Shown: positions 34,975 to 44,763 of the stretch, piece after piece
How positions within the stretch are numbered: position 1 is the stretch's first letter
Layout: each line of letters opens with the position of its first letter
Assembly: GCA_024636975.1 (NCBI GenBank)
Contig: JAGXGA010000017.1
Location: 203,154-267,153 of the forward strand
Direction: 5' to 3'
Origin: Mariniphaga sp.
GTDB taxonomy: Bacteria; Bacteroidota; Bacteroidia; Bacteroidales; Prolixibacteraceae
Length of the DNA: 64,000 nt
Made by a program: the position numbers and the translations under genes
Notes under the pieces: model-generated
Database searches by the model: none
The model's input: the letters and a program-made list of their open reading frames with translations, nothing else
What the model was told of the DNA's origin: nothing

Positions 34975-36330
34975 TTATTTCCTCCAGTTATCAAATTCGA
35001 AGTTGCAGTTGGCATAGGTATCATCAATCCGTATATATGTTTCCTGTTGCCTTTTGTCGATCCATTCTTCCAGCTCTTGTTCGCGTTTCTTTTGCAGAAA
35101 CAGATCGGACAGTTGCTGGTAGTCATTTTGCAGGTTGGCCTTATGCGTTTCTATCTTGTCGATCAGCTTAACTACGGCAAAAACCTGTTGCCTGCTGTCG
35201 GGATCAGTCATCACAAACGGATCGGAGATTTCGCCGATATTTAAACCGGAAAGAACTTTACTGACGTTTCCATCGAGTTCTTCTGCAGCAAACTTTGAAG
35301 TAAGGTTGTTTGGGTTAATTACCAAACCACCGTTATTTCGGGTATTTTTATCGGAAGAAAATCGTCCGGCAGCTTCCTGAAAAGTGATTTTTTCTTTTCG
35401 GATTAGTGTTGCAAGGCTGTCTAAACGTTCCTGTGCCTGCTCCCTTGCTTCGGGTGAAACTTTAGGAGTCATAAGTATATGGCGGGTATTTACTTTATCA
35501 CCTCTGCGGTCGACGAGCTGAATGATGTGGTAACCAAATTCACTCTTTACAACATTTGAAATTCTGTCTCCTTTCAGGTTGAATGCAGCAGCAGCATATT
35601 CCTGGTCAAGTTGTGCACGCCCAAGGTATCCAATTTCACCCCCAACATTTGCGGAAGGACCTTCAGAATACATTACAGCCATGGCCGCAAAGCTGGAACC
35701 CCCTTCTATTTTATTTTTCAGTTCCCTCAGTTCTGCTTTTACCCTGTTTTCCTCCTCCAGTATAATCTCAGGGCGAAGGGTTATCTGGGCATATTCATAT
35801 TGTGTAGGTATAACCGGGACTTCATCTTCCGGAAGTGTACGGTAATGTTGACGCACCTCGGATGGAGTTGCTGTAACATCCTGAATAATTTTGTTTCTCA
35901 TTTGTGAACTCATTAACTGATCTCTTACAACCAGTCTCATTTCAGCGCGTATATCTGCGATTGGTTTTTTAAAGAAATTTTCCACAGCCCGTTCAGAACC
36001 AAAGTGAGCTACGTATGCCTGCAACTGGCCATCCATTTGCTGGTTTACCTGGCTGTCGGTAACATTAATCAGCGTATCCAGTTCAGCCTCAGCAACCAAT
36101 AGTTTATCGATCAGAAAATTTTCAAGGATTTCACATTTCATATCCCCATCTGAAGAAACACCTTGGGCCAGTTGGTCCATGTACATTTTTTCAATATCCG
36201 ATTTCAATACAATGTTGCCACCTACTATAGCTACAATCTGATCAATAACCTTATCCTGGGCAATACTGGTCCCTGCGAATAAAATTAACAGTGCAAAAAT
36301 TGTTATCTGTACCAATTTATTACGTTTCAT
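34975..36330 (-). CDS. SurA-type periplasmic peptidylprolyl isomerase
   Basis: A 451-residue exported chaperone: signal peptide 1-24, a SurA N-terminal helical domain (VIDQIVAIVGGNIVLKSDIEKM, KCEILENFLIDKLLVAEAELD), then two parvulin (PPIC) domains at about 180-280 (AAMAVMYSEGPSANVGGEIGYLGRAQLD in part) and 285-400 (TRHILMTPK, FSSDKNTRNNGG). SurA delivers outer-membrane proteins to the BAM machinery. It overlaps the preceding lipoprotein gene by 11 bases and follows two other foldase-like genes, so one operon from guaB to moxR is likely. Confidence 0.9.
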   Translation of the reverse strand: MKRNKLVQITIFALLILFAGTSIAQDKVIDQIVAIVGGNIVLKSDIEKMYMDQLAQGVSSDGDMKCEILENFLIDKLLVAEAELDTLINVTDSQVNQQMDGQLQAYVAHFGSERAVENFFKKPIADIRAEMRLVVRDQLMSSQMRNKIIQDVTATPSEVRQHYRTLPEDEVPVIPTQYEYAQITLRPEIILEEENRVKAELRELKNKIEGGSSFAAMAVMYSEGPSANVGGEIGYLGRAQLDQEYAAAAFNLKGDRISNVVKSEFGYHIIQLVDRRGDKVNTRHILMTPKVSPEAREQAQERLDSLATLIRKEKITFQEAAGRFSSDKNTRNNGGLVINPNNLTSKFAAEELDGNVSKVLSGLNIGEISDPFVMTDPDSRQQVFAVVKLIDKIETHKANLQNDYQQLSDLFLQKKREQELEEWIDKRQQETYIRIDDTYANCNFEFDNWRK

Positions 36331-37195
36331 TTGTTTCTGAATTATATATTTTAAATCTGTTTCTGTTTACTCCCTCCTGAAAAATATTATTTTCCAGTTC
36401 TCTCAAAAATTCAATTTTCCTGCGGTTTAAAATTAAGCTTTTAATATCTTCCCTGATATATTCTTCAGGAGCCTGTTCATTACGGAGCATATAATCGTGA
36501 ATGGTCACCAGGTAATAGTAACTTGAATCATTATATTCAATGAACTGGTTTTTCTTCAGATACTGCTCAGGTTCATCTATAGTTGTAGGTATGGTATTCA
36601 TAACCCTTTCCAGGTCAACCCACCGGTCAGTAAAAATATCAAAGCTTCTGGCATATTGCAGGCAATAATCACGGAGTTCATTAATGCCCTCCTCTTCCGA
36701 GATGCTGCTCATTTCCTTCAGCAAGTCGGGATTGGCAAATTCGGCCGGGATCTTTAAAAAAACTGCCTTTACAATATTTCTGTTTAATTTGAAATTATCA
36801 GTATGTTCCAAATAGTATTCCAGAATTTCACTGTTACTCACAGTAGTGTCCATCCGCTGAGCCATTAACTCATTTTTATATCTGAAAATGATCAGCGAAT
36901 TCCGGTATTCTTCCAGCTCTCGGGTTACATTTTTCAGATCTATAGAAAGGTTTTCTTCTGCTTTCTGAAGTACAAGTTCCTGTCTTATCCACTTTCTCAC
37001 ATACTCATCGGCCATTACCGTACTGTCTTCCGATTCCAGGTTGTTGGGGATAACAGCAGTAACTTCGGATAGGAATAACTTCCGGTTGCTAACTTCTGCT
37101 ACAAGTTTATCCCCGTTTTGAGTCGTTTGCCGGCATCCGGAAAAACCGGTTGCAGCGAACAGGAATAAGCCATATATCAGAAGCTGTTTATACAT
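36320..37195 (-). CDS. SurA-N-like lipoprotein without parvulin domain
   Basis: A 291-residue lipoprotein (lipobox FSGC, Cys21). The sequence resembles the helical N-terminal chaperone part of peptidylprolyl isomerases (LVAEVSNRKLFLSEVTAVIPNN, EYVRKWIRQELVLQKAEENL), but I see no PPIC signature (no GGxLG-type strand). It therefore may be a holdase or a partner of the flanking isomerases rather than an enzyme. Overlaps the 629-residue isomerase by 8 bases and the SurA gene by 11. Confidence 0.82.
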   Translation of the reverse strand: MYKQLLIYGLFLFAATGFSGCRQTTQNGDKLVAEVSNRKLFLSEVTAVIPNNLESEDSTVMADEYVRKWIRQELVLQKAEENLSIDLKNVTRELEEYRNSLIIFRYKNELMAQRMDTTVSNSEILEYYLEHTDNFKLNRNIVKAVFLKIPAEFANPDLLKEMSSISEEEGINELRDYCLQYARSFDIFTDRWVDLERVMNTIPTTIDEPEQYLKKNQFIEYNDSSYYYLVTIHDYMLRNEQAPEEYIREDIKSLILNRRKIEFLRELENNIFQEGVNRNRFKIYNSETNET

Positions 37196-39077
37196 TCGGT
37201 ACTGATTTCAATAGTTTTTTATTTACTTTAATTTTATGTTTTTTCCTTAAGTTTTCCAGCCATTTCTTTTCGAGGTAGTCCTGATAAGCAGAAATATACA
37301 ATCCCTTTGCTTCCTCAAGTGTTTTTGGAGCAGGGTCAATTCGTTCTCCCCTAATAAATGACAGTTCCGGGTTGAAGCTTGCAACAGATTGGCCATCCCA
37401 TACATAGTAATCAACAATCGGGTTATCACCTTTCTCCCATGCTCCATTTTTTATCTCGATTAATTTATCCTCCTGGTTCAGTAAATCTTCTATTTCTTCA
37501 ACGGATAAACTGGCTTCAAAGTATTTTTCGGCTTCTTCACGGGTCTCTTCATTTTCACAGGTTATTATCAAGCCTTTAAAACGTTCTTCCCATAAAAATT
37601 TGTCCTTGTTGTCAGCATAGAATTCCTCAAGGCCTGTGCTGTCTTCGGCAGCAAATTTCCAGATTTTTTCTTCCATTATATTGAAAAAAAGCAATCCGTC
37701 GTGATACTCCTTCATGAGGTATTTGAAATCGGGATATTTTTCTTCAAGTTGAGAGTCCTCCAGTGCGATTATTTCATTTTCTGTCCAGGCATCATAATGA
37801 TCTGAAAGCAATCCACTGTTTATGTTTTCCCTTTGAAGAAAGTTCTCAAAGTCTTTTGCAAAGAATTCTTTCCCGTCAATGGAAAAAAGAAGCAGGTTAT
37901 CCTCAATATCAGTTCCGGATTCCATGGCTTTTATTTTGTTAAGGTTAACTTCTGACTCATTAAAGCCGTATTCTTTTTTAAGCTTTTCAACAAATACTTT
38001 AAGTGTACTGCTGCTCCGTTCCGGATCCTTTTTTATGCGTGCTTCAATATCAGCACGAGCTTCCTCGAATGATGGAACCGGACGTTGGTCTAATTTTTTA
38101 ATTATGTGGTATCCGAAAGGCGTTTCAACTGGAGGTGTTATGTCCCCAATGTTTTCCAATGCGAATGCAGGGCCCGAGAACTCAGAAATCATCCGGTTCG
38201 CAGCAAACCAGGGCATTTCACCATTCTCAGCTACCGAACGTTTATCATCGGAATGCTGTTTTACCAACTCTTCAAATGATTCACCCTGCAACAGCTTGTT
38301 ATATACCAAATCGATTTCTGCCTTGAGGGCTGCCTTATCGAATTCTCCTTCACGCGGAAACATTTTCATAATGTGGGCTACCTTTATCTCGCCCTGGTTT
38401 TCACGCACATCGTGTACTTTAATTAAATGGTACCCGAACGAAGTGCGAACCGGCTCTGATACCTGCTCAATACGGGTGTTAAAAGCCTGGTTTTCGAAAG
38501 GAGTGACCATTTGAAATGCAGAAAAATAACCAAGGTTCCCTTTATTTGTTTTAGCTGAAGGGTCCTGGCTGTATTCAAATGCTGCCTCATTAAAATCTTT
38601 TCCATCAAGTATTTCCTTCCTTACCTGCAGCGCTTTTTGCAGGGTAGCCTGTTCCTGTTCATGACCGGCCCCAGCATTAATTCTGAACAGAATATGGCTG
38701 GCATTGATTTCCTTTTTCATGCGCTCGTACAACTCGTTTACCATAGCCTGGTCGTACTGCATGTCGGTAAGGTAAGGTGCTGCCAATTCTGTACGGTAGC
38801 CGGCAAGTTCGTCAATAAAAGGTTTTGCCGTATCCATTTTCAGCCTCATGGCTTCGATCACCTTCAACTTAAAATCGATGTACATATCGATGTACTCTTT
38901 TGGTGACTTGATTCCCGATTCATCAGCCAGCGTCTGGTTGTTCTTTTTATAGATACGTTCAAATTCCGCTTTACTGATTTCATACCCGCTAATGTCAATC
39001 AGTACATCGTTCTTTTGAGCAATAAGAGTTCCTGAGAACAGGAACATAAGGATAAAAAGAAATATAGGCGTTTTCAT
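37188..39077 (-). CDS. Large periplasmic peptidylprolyl isomerase with two parvulin domains
   Basis: A 629-residue exported protein: signal peptide 1-20, helical region, PPIC domain 1 about 125-230 (INASHILFRI, EYSQDPSAKTNKGNLGYFSAFQMV) and PPIC domain 2 about 235-335 (IKVAHIMKMFPREG, HSDDKRSVAENGEMPWF, ETPFGYHIIKKLDQR), then a C-terminal helical half of about 290 residues without a known domain. Likely an outer-membrane protein folding factor. It directly follows guaB by 9 bases. Confidence 0.88.
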   Translation of the reverse strand: MKTPIFLFILMFLFSGTLIAQKNDVLIDISGYEISKAEFERIYKKNNQTLADESGIKSPKEYIDMYIDFKLKVIEAMRLKMDTAKPFIDELAGYRTELAAPYLTDMQYDQAMVNELYERMKKEINASHILFRINAGAGHEQEQATLQKALQVRKEILDGKDFNEAAFEYSQDPSAKTNKGNLGYFSAFQMVTPFENQAFNTRIEQVSEPVRTSFGYHLIKVHDVRENQGEIKVAHIMKMFPREGEFDKAALKAEIDLVYNKLLQGESFEELVKQHSDDKRSVAENGEMPWFAANRMISEFSGPAFALENIGDITPPVETPFGYHIIKKLDQRPVPSFEEARADIEARIKKDPERSSSTLKVFVEKLKKEYGFNESEVNLNKIKAMESGTDIEDNLLLFSIDGKEFFAKDFENFLQRENINSGLLSDHYDAWTENEIIALEDSQLEEKYPDFKYLMKEYHDGLLFFNIMEEKIWKFAAEDSTGLEEFYADNKDKFLWEERFKGLIITCENEETREEAEKYFEASLSVEEIEDLLNQEDKLIEIKNGAWEKGDNPIVDYYVWDGQSVASFNPELSFIRGERIDPAPKTLEEAKGLYISAYQDYLEKKWLENLRKKHKIKVNKKLLKSVPNV

Positions 39078-39086
39078 ATTTAACTA

Positions 39087-40559
39087 TTAACGGCTGCTGT
39101 AATTTGGTGCTTCCCGTGTTATAGAAACATCGTGTGGATGGCTTTCCTGCACTCCTGCATTAGTTATTTTTGTAAACATAGCCTGTTGCAGCATTTCAAT
39201 GTTTTTGGCTCCACAGTATCCCATTCCTGCACGCAATCCACCAATAAGCTGATAAAGTACTTCATACAACGATCCTTTGAAAGGTACACGAGCTGCAATG
39301 CCCTCGGGAACAAGTTTTTTAATGTCTTCCTCCATATCCTGGAAGTACCGGTCTTTTGAGCCTTTTTGCATGGCTTCAATGGAACCCATTCCGCGGTATG
39401 ATTTAAACTTCCGGCCCTGATAGAGAATCGTTTCACCTGGTGACTCTTCAACACCGGCAAACAAACCACCTGCCATAACTGAATTTGCACCGGCAGCAAT
39501 TGCTTTTACAATGTCGCCAGAGTACCGGATGCCTCCATCGGCAATTACGGGAACTCCGCTACCCCGGATGGCTTTTGATACGCTGTAAACGGCTGATAAC
39601 TGAGGAATACCTACACCAGCAATAACACGGGTAGTACAAATGGAGCCAGGCCCTATACCCACCTTAACAGCATCGGCCCCTGCTTTAACCAGTGCAAGAG
39701 CTCCTTCTGCCGTGCCAATATTTCCGGCTACTATTTCTTTTTCAGGATATTTGGCCTTGATCTTTTTAAGCATTTCCAATACACCTCTTGAATGGCCGTG
39801 AGCTGTATCAATAACCAAAGCATCTACCTGCGCTTTAATTAACTCATCAACACGGTCCATGGTGTCGTAAGCAATGCCAATGCCTGCAGCAACACGAAGA
39901 CGTCCTTTCTCATCCTTGCATGCCAGCGGCTTGTCCTTGGCTTTTGTAATGTCTTTATAGGTAACCAGGCCAATGAGTTTATTGTTTTTATCAATAACCG
40001 GCAATTTTTCTATTTTATAATCCTGTAGTATCTCTGCAGCCCTTTCAAGGTCGGTCGATTCTGTTGTAGTCACCAGGTTTTCGCTTGTCATTACCTGGCT
40101 AATTGGGCGGGCCATATTTTTTTCAAACCGCAGGTCACGATTGGTCACAATGCCTAGAAGGTAACCTTTCTTATCGACCACCGGAATGCCTCCGATCTTA
40201 TACTTTGCCATTATTTCCAATGCATCGGCAACCTTCTTTTCCTGGGTAATGGTAATGGGATCGTATATCATGCCGTTTTCAGCCCGCTTCACCGTAGTGA
40301 CCTGGTGTGCCTGATCCTCAATATCCATGTTTTTATGTATAACACCAATTCCACCTTCACGTGCAATGGCAATGGCCATCTTATTTTCCGTAACAGTATC
40401 CATTGCTGCACTGACTATCGGAGCATTAATAACGATGTTGCGTGAGAAACGGGAAGTCAGTACTACTTCGCCTGGCAAAACTTCTGAGTACGAGGGAATC
40501 AGAAGGACATCATCAAAAGTTAATCCTTCGTATTTTATTTTATCGGCAAGAAATGACAT
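39087..40559 (-). CDS. guaB: Inosine-5'-monophosphate dehydrogenase
   Basis: NAD-dependent oxidation of IMP to XMP, the guanine branch point. Catalytic loop GPGSICTTR with Cys308, a CBS pair at about 100-215 ([28 protein letters not shown] in part), and the mobile flap region [17 protein letters not shown]. 490 residues is the full-length bacterial form. It heads the operon of three periplasmic foldase-like genes, an arrangement found in other Bacteroidota; the link is probably only co-transcription. Confidence 0.97.
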   Translation of the reverse strand: MSFLADKIKYEGLTFDDVLLIPSYSEVLPGEVVLTSRFSRNIVINAPIVSAAMDTVTENKMAIAIAREGGIGVIHKNMDIEDQAHQVTTVKRAENGMIYDPITITQEKKVADALEIMAKYKIGGIPVVDKKGYLLGIVTNRDLRFEKNMARPISQVMTSENLVTTTESTDLERAAEILQDYKIEKLPVIDKNNKLIGLVTYKDITKAKDKPLACKDEKGRLRVAAGIGIAYDTMDRVDELIKAQVDALVIDTAHGHSRGVLEMLKKIKAKYPEKEIVAGNIGTAEGALALVKAGADAVKVGIGPGSICTTRVIAGVGIPQLSAVYSVSKAIRGSGVPVIADGGIRYSGDIVKAIAAGANSVMAGGLFAGVEESPGETILYQGRKFKSYRGMGSIEAMQKGSKDRYFQDMEEDIKKLVPEGIAARVPFKGSLYEVLYQLIGGLRAGMGYCGAKNIEMLQQAMFTKITNAGVQESHPHDVSITREAPNYSSR

Positions 40560-40590
40560 GGGCTTATGATTTTAATATTTAATACAAACC

Positions 40591-40599
40591 GCAAAACTA
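40591..40599 (-). promoter_or_regulatory. Putative -7 promoter element of guaB
   Basis: Minus strand reads TAGTTTTGC, an exact match to TAnnTTTGY, 32 bases before the guaB ATG; the -33 part is not clear. Confidence 0.5.
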
Positions 40600-40736
40600 A
40601 AAAAAATAAACTTATTGCCGTTTATTTGCTGAAGAATGGCATTATTCTGAACAATAAAAATTGTTAAACTTAATTCTCAGAAGTAAATATTAAATTTACA
40701 GTCAACAACAATATGCTTATGCACTATTTCTGACAA

Positions 40737-42653
40737 ATGGCAGATTTTAATCAGATTCTTACACGTTACTGGAGCTTTAAAGAGTTCAGATCGCTGCAGC
40801 TTGAAATTATCCAATCGGTTGCTGATGGAAAGGACACGCTTGGGCTTATGCCCACAGGTGGCGGTAAATCAATAACCTTCCAGGTGTATTCACTTTCTCG
40901 CGATGGCATCTGCATTGTTGTTACTCCTCTCATTGCGCTGATGAAAGACCAGGTTGAAAACCTGCAGCGGATGGGAATAAAGGCTCTAAAGGTTCACAGC
41001 GGAATGTCGTGGATGGAGATTAAGCTGACGCTCGATAATGCAGTCTGGGGTGATTATAAATTCCTTTATATTTCGCCTGAACGCATTAACTCGGAGCATT
41101 TTCAGGAACGTCTTGCCAAAATGAATGTGAACCTGATAGCAGTTGATGAAGCACACTGCATATCACAATGGGGGTATGATTTCAGACCCAGCTATCTGAA
41201 CATAATCCAATTGCGCAGCTTTTTTCCCGATGTGCCCTTCCTGGCTCTTACAGCTACAGCTACTCCCGAAGTTGTAAAAGACATACAGGATAAGCTGGGG
41301 TTTAAAAAGCCAAATGTCCTGAGCAAATCTTTTCAGCGCGATAACCTGAGTTACCTGGTGCGCATAAAGGAAGATAAAATGGGATACCTGGTTGAAACAC
41401 TTAATAAGGTAAAGGGATCGGGAATAGTATATGTGCGCAGCCGCAAAGGCACCCGTGAGATTGTTGCTGAATTGAAGAAAAGGGGAATACCGGCCGATTT
41501 TTACCATGCAGGATTAAGTAACCCGGTTCGCAGCATGAAACAGGATAGCTGGCTGTCGGGAAAAACGCGGGTAATTGTTGCCACAAATGCATTCGGCATG
41601 GGAATCGATAAGCCGGATGTGCGTTTTGTAGTTCATATTGATCCGCCCGACTCATTGGAGGCTTATTTCCAGGAAGCGGGCAGGGCAGGTCGCGATGAAA
41701 AAAAAGCCGCTGCTGTGTTGCTGTTTAATAATGCCGATAAAACCCGGCTAAAGAAAATGGTTTCGGTTGTTTTTCCCGAAATTGATTCAATTAAACGGGT
41801 GTACCAGGCTTTGTGCAATTACTTACAGGTAGCCGAAGGATTCGGGAAAGGACATATGTTTGGCTTTAGTTTACAGGATTTTGCGCAAGTCTATAAATTT
41901 CAGCAGTCTATGGTTTATAGCAGCCTGAAACTTTTACAGCGTGAAGGATACCTTGAATTTACAGAAGAAGTAGATAGTCCATCACGCATTTATTTTTCCA
42001 TATCCCGCGATGATTTATACAGGTTTCAGGTGGCGAATGCTGACTTCGATGGTTTTGTAAAATTGGTTCTTCGCTCCTATACCGGCTTGTTTACAGGTTA
42101 TGTAAACATCGATGAAGAAGTACTTGCCAAACGGGCCGGTACTGATAAAGAAACAGTCTATAATTATTTAAAGCATTTACGAAAGGCTAAAATAATTGAT
42201 TATATTCCACGGAATCGTACTCCGTTCATCTATTTCACCAAGGAAAGATTAAGCATGAACCGGTTGAAGATTTCAAAGGAAAATTATGATTTCAGAAAAA
42301 AAGATTATTTGAAAAGAATAGAATCGGTAATCCATTATGCAACTTCCACCACATCCTGCCGCAGCCAACTGCTTCTTAATTATTTTGGAGAAACCGATGC
42401 TCCCATATGTGGGATCTGTGATGTGTGCCGCTCAATGCAAAATAAAGGTCTTAGTTCATTTGAATTTAAAGAAATCAGTAAGCAGGTGAAACATATATTG
42501 GAGGAACCCTGTGCCTATGAATCATTAGTGTTAAAGCTTACAGGCAATAGGGAAAAAGTAATGGAAGTGGTTAAATGGCTAATCGACAACGAAAATATTG
42601 TACTGCGGGTAGACAGAAAGCTGGAGTGGAATGACAAAAAACAAATTGAATGA
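40737..42653 (+). CDS. recQ: RecQ-type ATP-dependent DNA helicase
   Basis: A 638-residue 3'-5' helicase. Motif 0 region FREFRS-like at 15-19, Walker A GLMPTGGGKS (36-45), DEAH at 137-140 followed by CISQWGYDFRPSY, ALTATATPEV, AGRAGRDEKKA. The zinc-binding part has Cys residues in TTSCRSQLLLNYFGE and CGICDVC, then a winged-helix (RQC) and a short C-terminal helical domain. HRDC is not obvious. Repair and fork processing by family. Ends in a strong terminator. Confidence 0.94.
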   Translation: MADFNQILTRYWSFKEFRSLQLEIIQSVADGKDTLGLMPTGGGKSITFQVYSLSRDGICIVVTPLIALMKDQVENLQRMGIKALKVHSGMSWMEIKLTLDNAVWGDYKFLYISPERINSEHFQERLAKMNVNLIAVDEAHCISQWGYDFRPSYLNIIQLRSFFPDVPFLALTATATPEVVKDIQDKLGFKKPNVLSKSFQRDNLSYLVRIKEDKMGYLVETLNKVKGSGIVYVRSRKGTREIVAELKKRGIPADFYHAGLSNPVRSMKQDSWLSGKTRVIVATNAFGMGIDKPDVRFVVHIDPPDSLEAYFQEAGRAGRDEKKAAAVLLFNNADKTRLKKMVSVVFPEIDSIKRVYQALCNYLQVAEGFGKGHMFGFSLQDFAQVYKFQQSMVYSSLKLLQREGYLEFTEEVDSPSRIYFSISRDDLYRFQVANADFDGFVKLVLRSYTGLFTGYVNIDEEVLAKRAGTDKETVYNYLKHLRKAKIIDYIPRNRTPFIYFTKERLSMNRLKISKENYDFRKKDYLKRIESVIHYATSTTSCRSQLLLNYFGETDAPICGICDVCRSMQNKGLSSFEFKEISKQVKHILEEPCAYESLVLKLTGNREKVMEVVKWLIDNENIVLRVDRKLEWNDKKQIE

Positions 42654-42662
42654 AATCCATAA

Positions 42663-42700
42663 AAAAACTCTCTTCTTTTCCCGGGGAAAGAAGAGAGTTT
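42663..42700 (+). terminator. Terminator after recQ, also usable from the other strand
   Basis: Stem of about 17 pairs (AAAACTCTCTTCTTT / AAAGAAGAGAGTTTT) with a small CCGG core; A6 on one side and T4AT on the other make it work in both directions, serving recQ and the convergent 88-residue gene. Confidence 0.88.
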
Positions 42701-42738
42701 TATAAATTGTGTGTTATATATATAGTGTGAGAATGTCT

Positions 42739-43005
42739 TTAACTCATGCTTGAATGATTAACATTCTGCATAGTTCTTCCATGGATATAAGAATTCATTC
42801 GTTGATGAGTTACACCGACCTTGCTGGTTCCAAATACTTCATTAAGTACATCGGGATGCATATCGCTGTATTTATCGTAACAGTATTTAACTAACTCTGC
42901 AATTTCTTCTTCATCCGACCAAGCTATTATTTTTTCCAGCTCTTTTTTGAAAAGGACTTCCCAAAAACTAACTCCCCATAAAATAACCTTCGCATATTCA
43001 ATCAT
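42739..43005 (-). CDS. Small conserved protein of unknown function
   Basis: An 88-residue cytoplasmic protein: IEYAKVILWGVSFWEVLFKKELEKII, then acidic helix WSDEEEIAELVKYCYDKYSDMHPDVLNEVF, then a Ser/Asn-rich tail. Bacteroidota genomes contain short proteins with this YAK-x-V-S-F ... FKKEL ... L-x-x-WCY/YCY pattern, so I regard it as a real gene. No function can be assigned. It stands alone between a terminator and a 320-base spacer. Confidence 0.65.
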   Translation of the reverse strand: MIEYAKVILWGVSFWEVLFKKELEKIIAWSDEEEIAELVKYCYDKYSDMHPDVLNEVFGTSKVGVTHQRMNSYIHGRTMQNVNHSSMS

Positions 43006-43325
43006 ATCTCAATTTTTTTAAAGGTTTCTGTATCTGTTCTTAAAATGCCAAGTTGTATGCCAACTATGGGATAAGCATCATGCAATTGAATAAAGATTTC
43101 AATATGAATCCATTGAAAAATAATTGTGGAATTATCACTGTTTTTTATGGGGAAGTAATACTACATATTTGTAGTTTATATTCTACAAAACTACCCAAAA
43201 AAATCTGGCGTGTCCTTGATTTCAGAGTATATAGCCGACCAGAATTAATAAAGAAAAACAATCGGTTGTATTAGATATAACTGATTGTATAAAAGATGTT
43301 TATGATGTAATGGATGTTGTTTCTG
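43006..43325. other. 320-base spacer, no gene recognised
   Basis: AT-rich. It has a weak inverted repeat TTTGTAG / CTACAAA (43168-43174, 43183-43189) and a doubled TTGGCAT on the minus strand just upstream of the 88-residue gene. A 73-codon plus-strand frame (43053-43274) has no coding character. Confidence 0.6.
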
Positions 43326-44636
43326 TCAGGGTTGTTTTTCCTGAACACCTACCATATTAGCGCTTTCCGATAACCTGAAATTTTCTGCCAGACGGGCAAT
43401 GTCATCACCTGAGGGATTTTGGAATACCTTAAGCCCGAACTGAGGTATTATTGCCAGAATGTGATCGAAAATATCAGCCTGCACTGCCTCAAAATATGCC
43501 CATCGTTTATCTTTGCAAAATACATATATCTCAACAGGTAATCCTTTTTCTGTTGGCTGCAGGTGTCGTACCAGAAAGGTCATGTTGTTATTTATTTCCC
43601 GGTGGCGTTTCAGATATTCTTCAACATATTTCCTGAAAGTACCTATATTGGTAAGCCTGCGGCCGTTTACCGGCATTGTATTGTCAATATCATTTTCCCG
43701 GTTGTACAATTCAATTTCAAGTTCTCTTTTTTCGATGTAATCCTTAATGATTTTAATTTTTTTTAAGCTTTCTATTTCAGTTTTATCTAAAAAGTGAATG
43801 CTTCGGATGTCTATGGAAACGGAACGTTTTATGCGCCGTCCACCCGATTCTTCCATACCGCGCCAGTTGGTAAACGATTCTGAAACCAGTGCATAGGTTG
43901 GAATGGTGCTTATGGTCTGGTCCCAGTTTTGCACCTTAACAGTATTTAATGAAATATCAATCACGGTTCCATCTGCACTTCGGCTGTCCATTTGAATCCA
44001 GTCGCCCAAACGTACCATATCATTGGCTGAAAGCTGCACTCCCGCTACAAGTCCCAGTATAGTGTCCTTAAATATAAGCAGTATGACAGCTGCCATTGCT
44101 CCCAATCCGGCAAAAAAGGTGATTAAGTCTCTTTGAAGTATGACTGAAAATACAATTCCTGCACCAAGTACATAAATAAATATTTTTATTACCTGCACAT
44201 AACCCTTAATGGTACGATTCTTCGAAATCGACAGGGTGTTATAAATCTGGTGCAGGCTGTTAATTAAAGCATCAAGTACCAGTATTCCGGCGATAATCAT
44301 ATACACATAGGTGGCAGAACGAATAATTTTCACAGCCTCCGGATAAGGCTGTAAGGCGACTGCAACTCCAAAATAGATTATTACGGCCGGTACCAAATGC
44401 GATAGCCTTCGAAATACACCATTCTCAAAAAGTATGTTGTCCCAGTTAGAACTGGTTTTTGCGGCTATTTTTTTTAAGCTGTAGATAACAACACGGTTTA
44501 TGATCTGGTAAACAATCCATGCAATAATAAGTACCAGAGTAAATGCCAATAATGTTGCAGTCAGTGTATGGTATTTATCGGACAGGCCTGTTAAGCCAAG
44601 CCATTCAGTGAATTTACTTAAAACAGAGAACTCCAT
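43326..44636 (-). CDS. Mechanosensitive channel of the MscS family
   Basis: A 436-residue inner-membrane channel protein with five N-terminal helices up to about 190 and the MscS pore helix/beta domain: LITFFAGLGAMAAVILLIFKDTILGLVAGVQL (in part), DMVRLGDWIQMDSRSADGTVIDISLNTVKVQNWDQTISTIPTY (in part). The alpha-beta C-terminal cage follows. Releases solutes upon hypo-osmotic shock. It resembles the longer YbdG-type members more than MscS itself. Monocistronic. Confidence 0.92.
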   Translation of the reverse strand: MEFSVLSKFTEWLGLTGLSDKYHTLTATLLAFTLVLIIAWIVYQIINRVVIYSLKKIAAKTSSNWDNILFENGVFRRLSHLVPAVIIYFGVAVALQPYPEAVKIIRSATYVYMIIAGILVLDALINSLHQIYNTLSISKNRTIKGYVQVIKIFIYVLGAGIVFSVILQRDLITFFAGLGAMAAVILLIFKDTILGLVAGVQLSANDMVRLGDWIQMDSRSADGTVIDISLNTVKVQNWDQTISTIPTYALVSESFTNWRGMEESGGRRIKRSVSIDIRSIHFLDKTEIESLKKIKIIKDYIEKRELEIELYNRENDIDNTMPVNGRRLTNIGTFRKYVEEYLKRHREINNNMTFLVRHLQPTEKGLPVEIYVFCKDKRWAYFEAVQADIFDHILAIIPQFGLKVFQNPSGDDIARLAENFRLSESANMVGVQEKQP

Positions 44637-44763
44637 TTCGGATATTTTTTTGCAAAACTATAAAAAATATTGGGTAGCGGAAAGTCTTCTGCATGTGCTT
44701 AAAGTTTGGTTTTCCTTGTATGTAACAAGCAAAGACAATTCAAAAGAGTTAAATAAAGTTATT

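Noticed and set aside
43053..43274. 73-codon plus-strand frame between the 88-residue gene and mscS
   Set aside because: No domain, odd composition and no start context; the region is AT-rich spacer.
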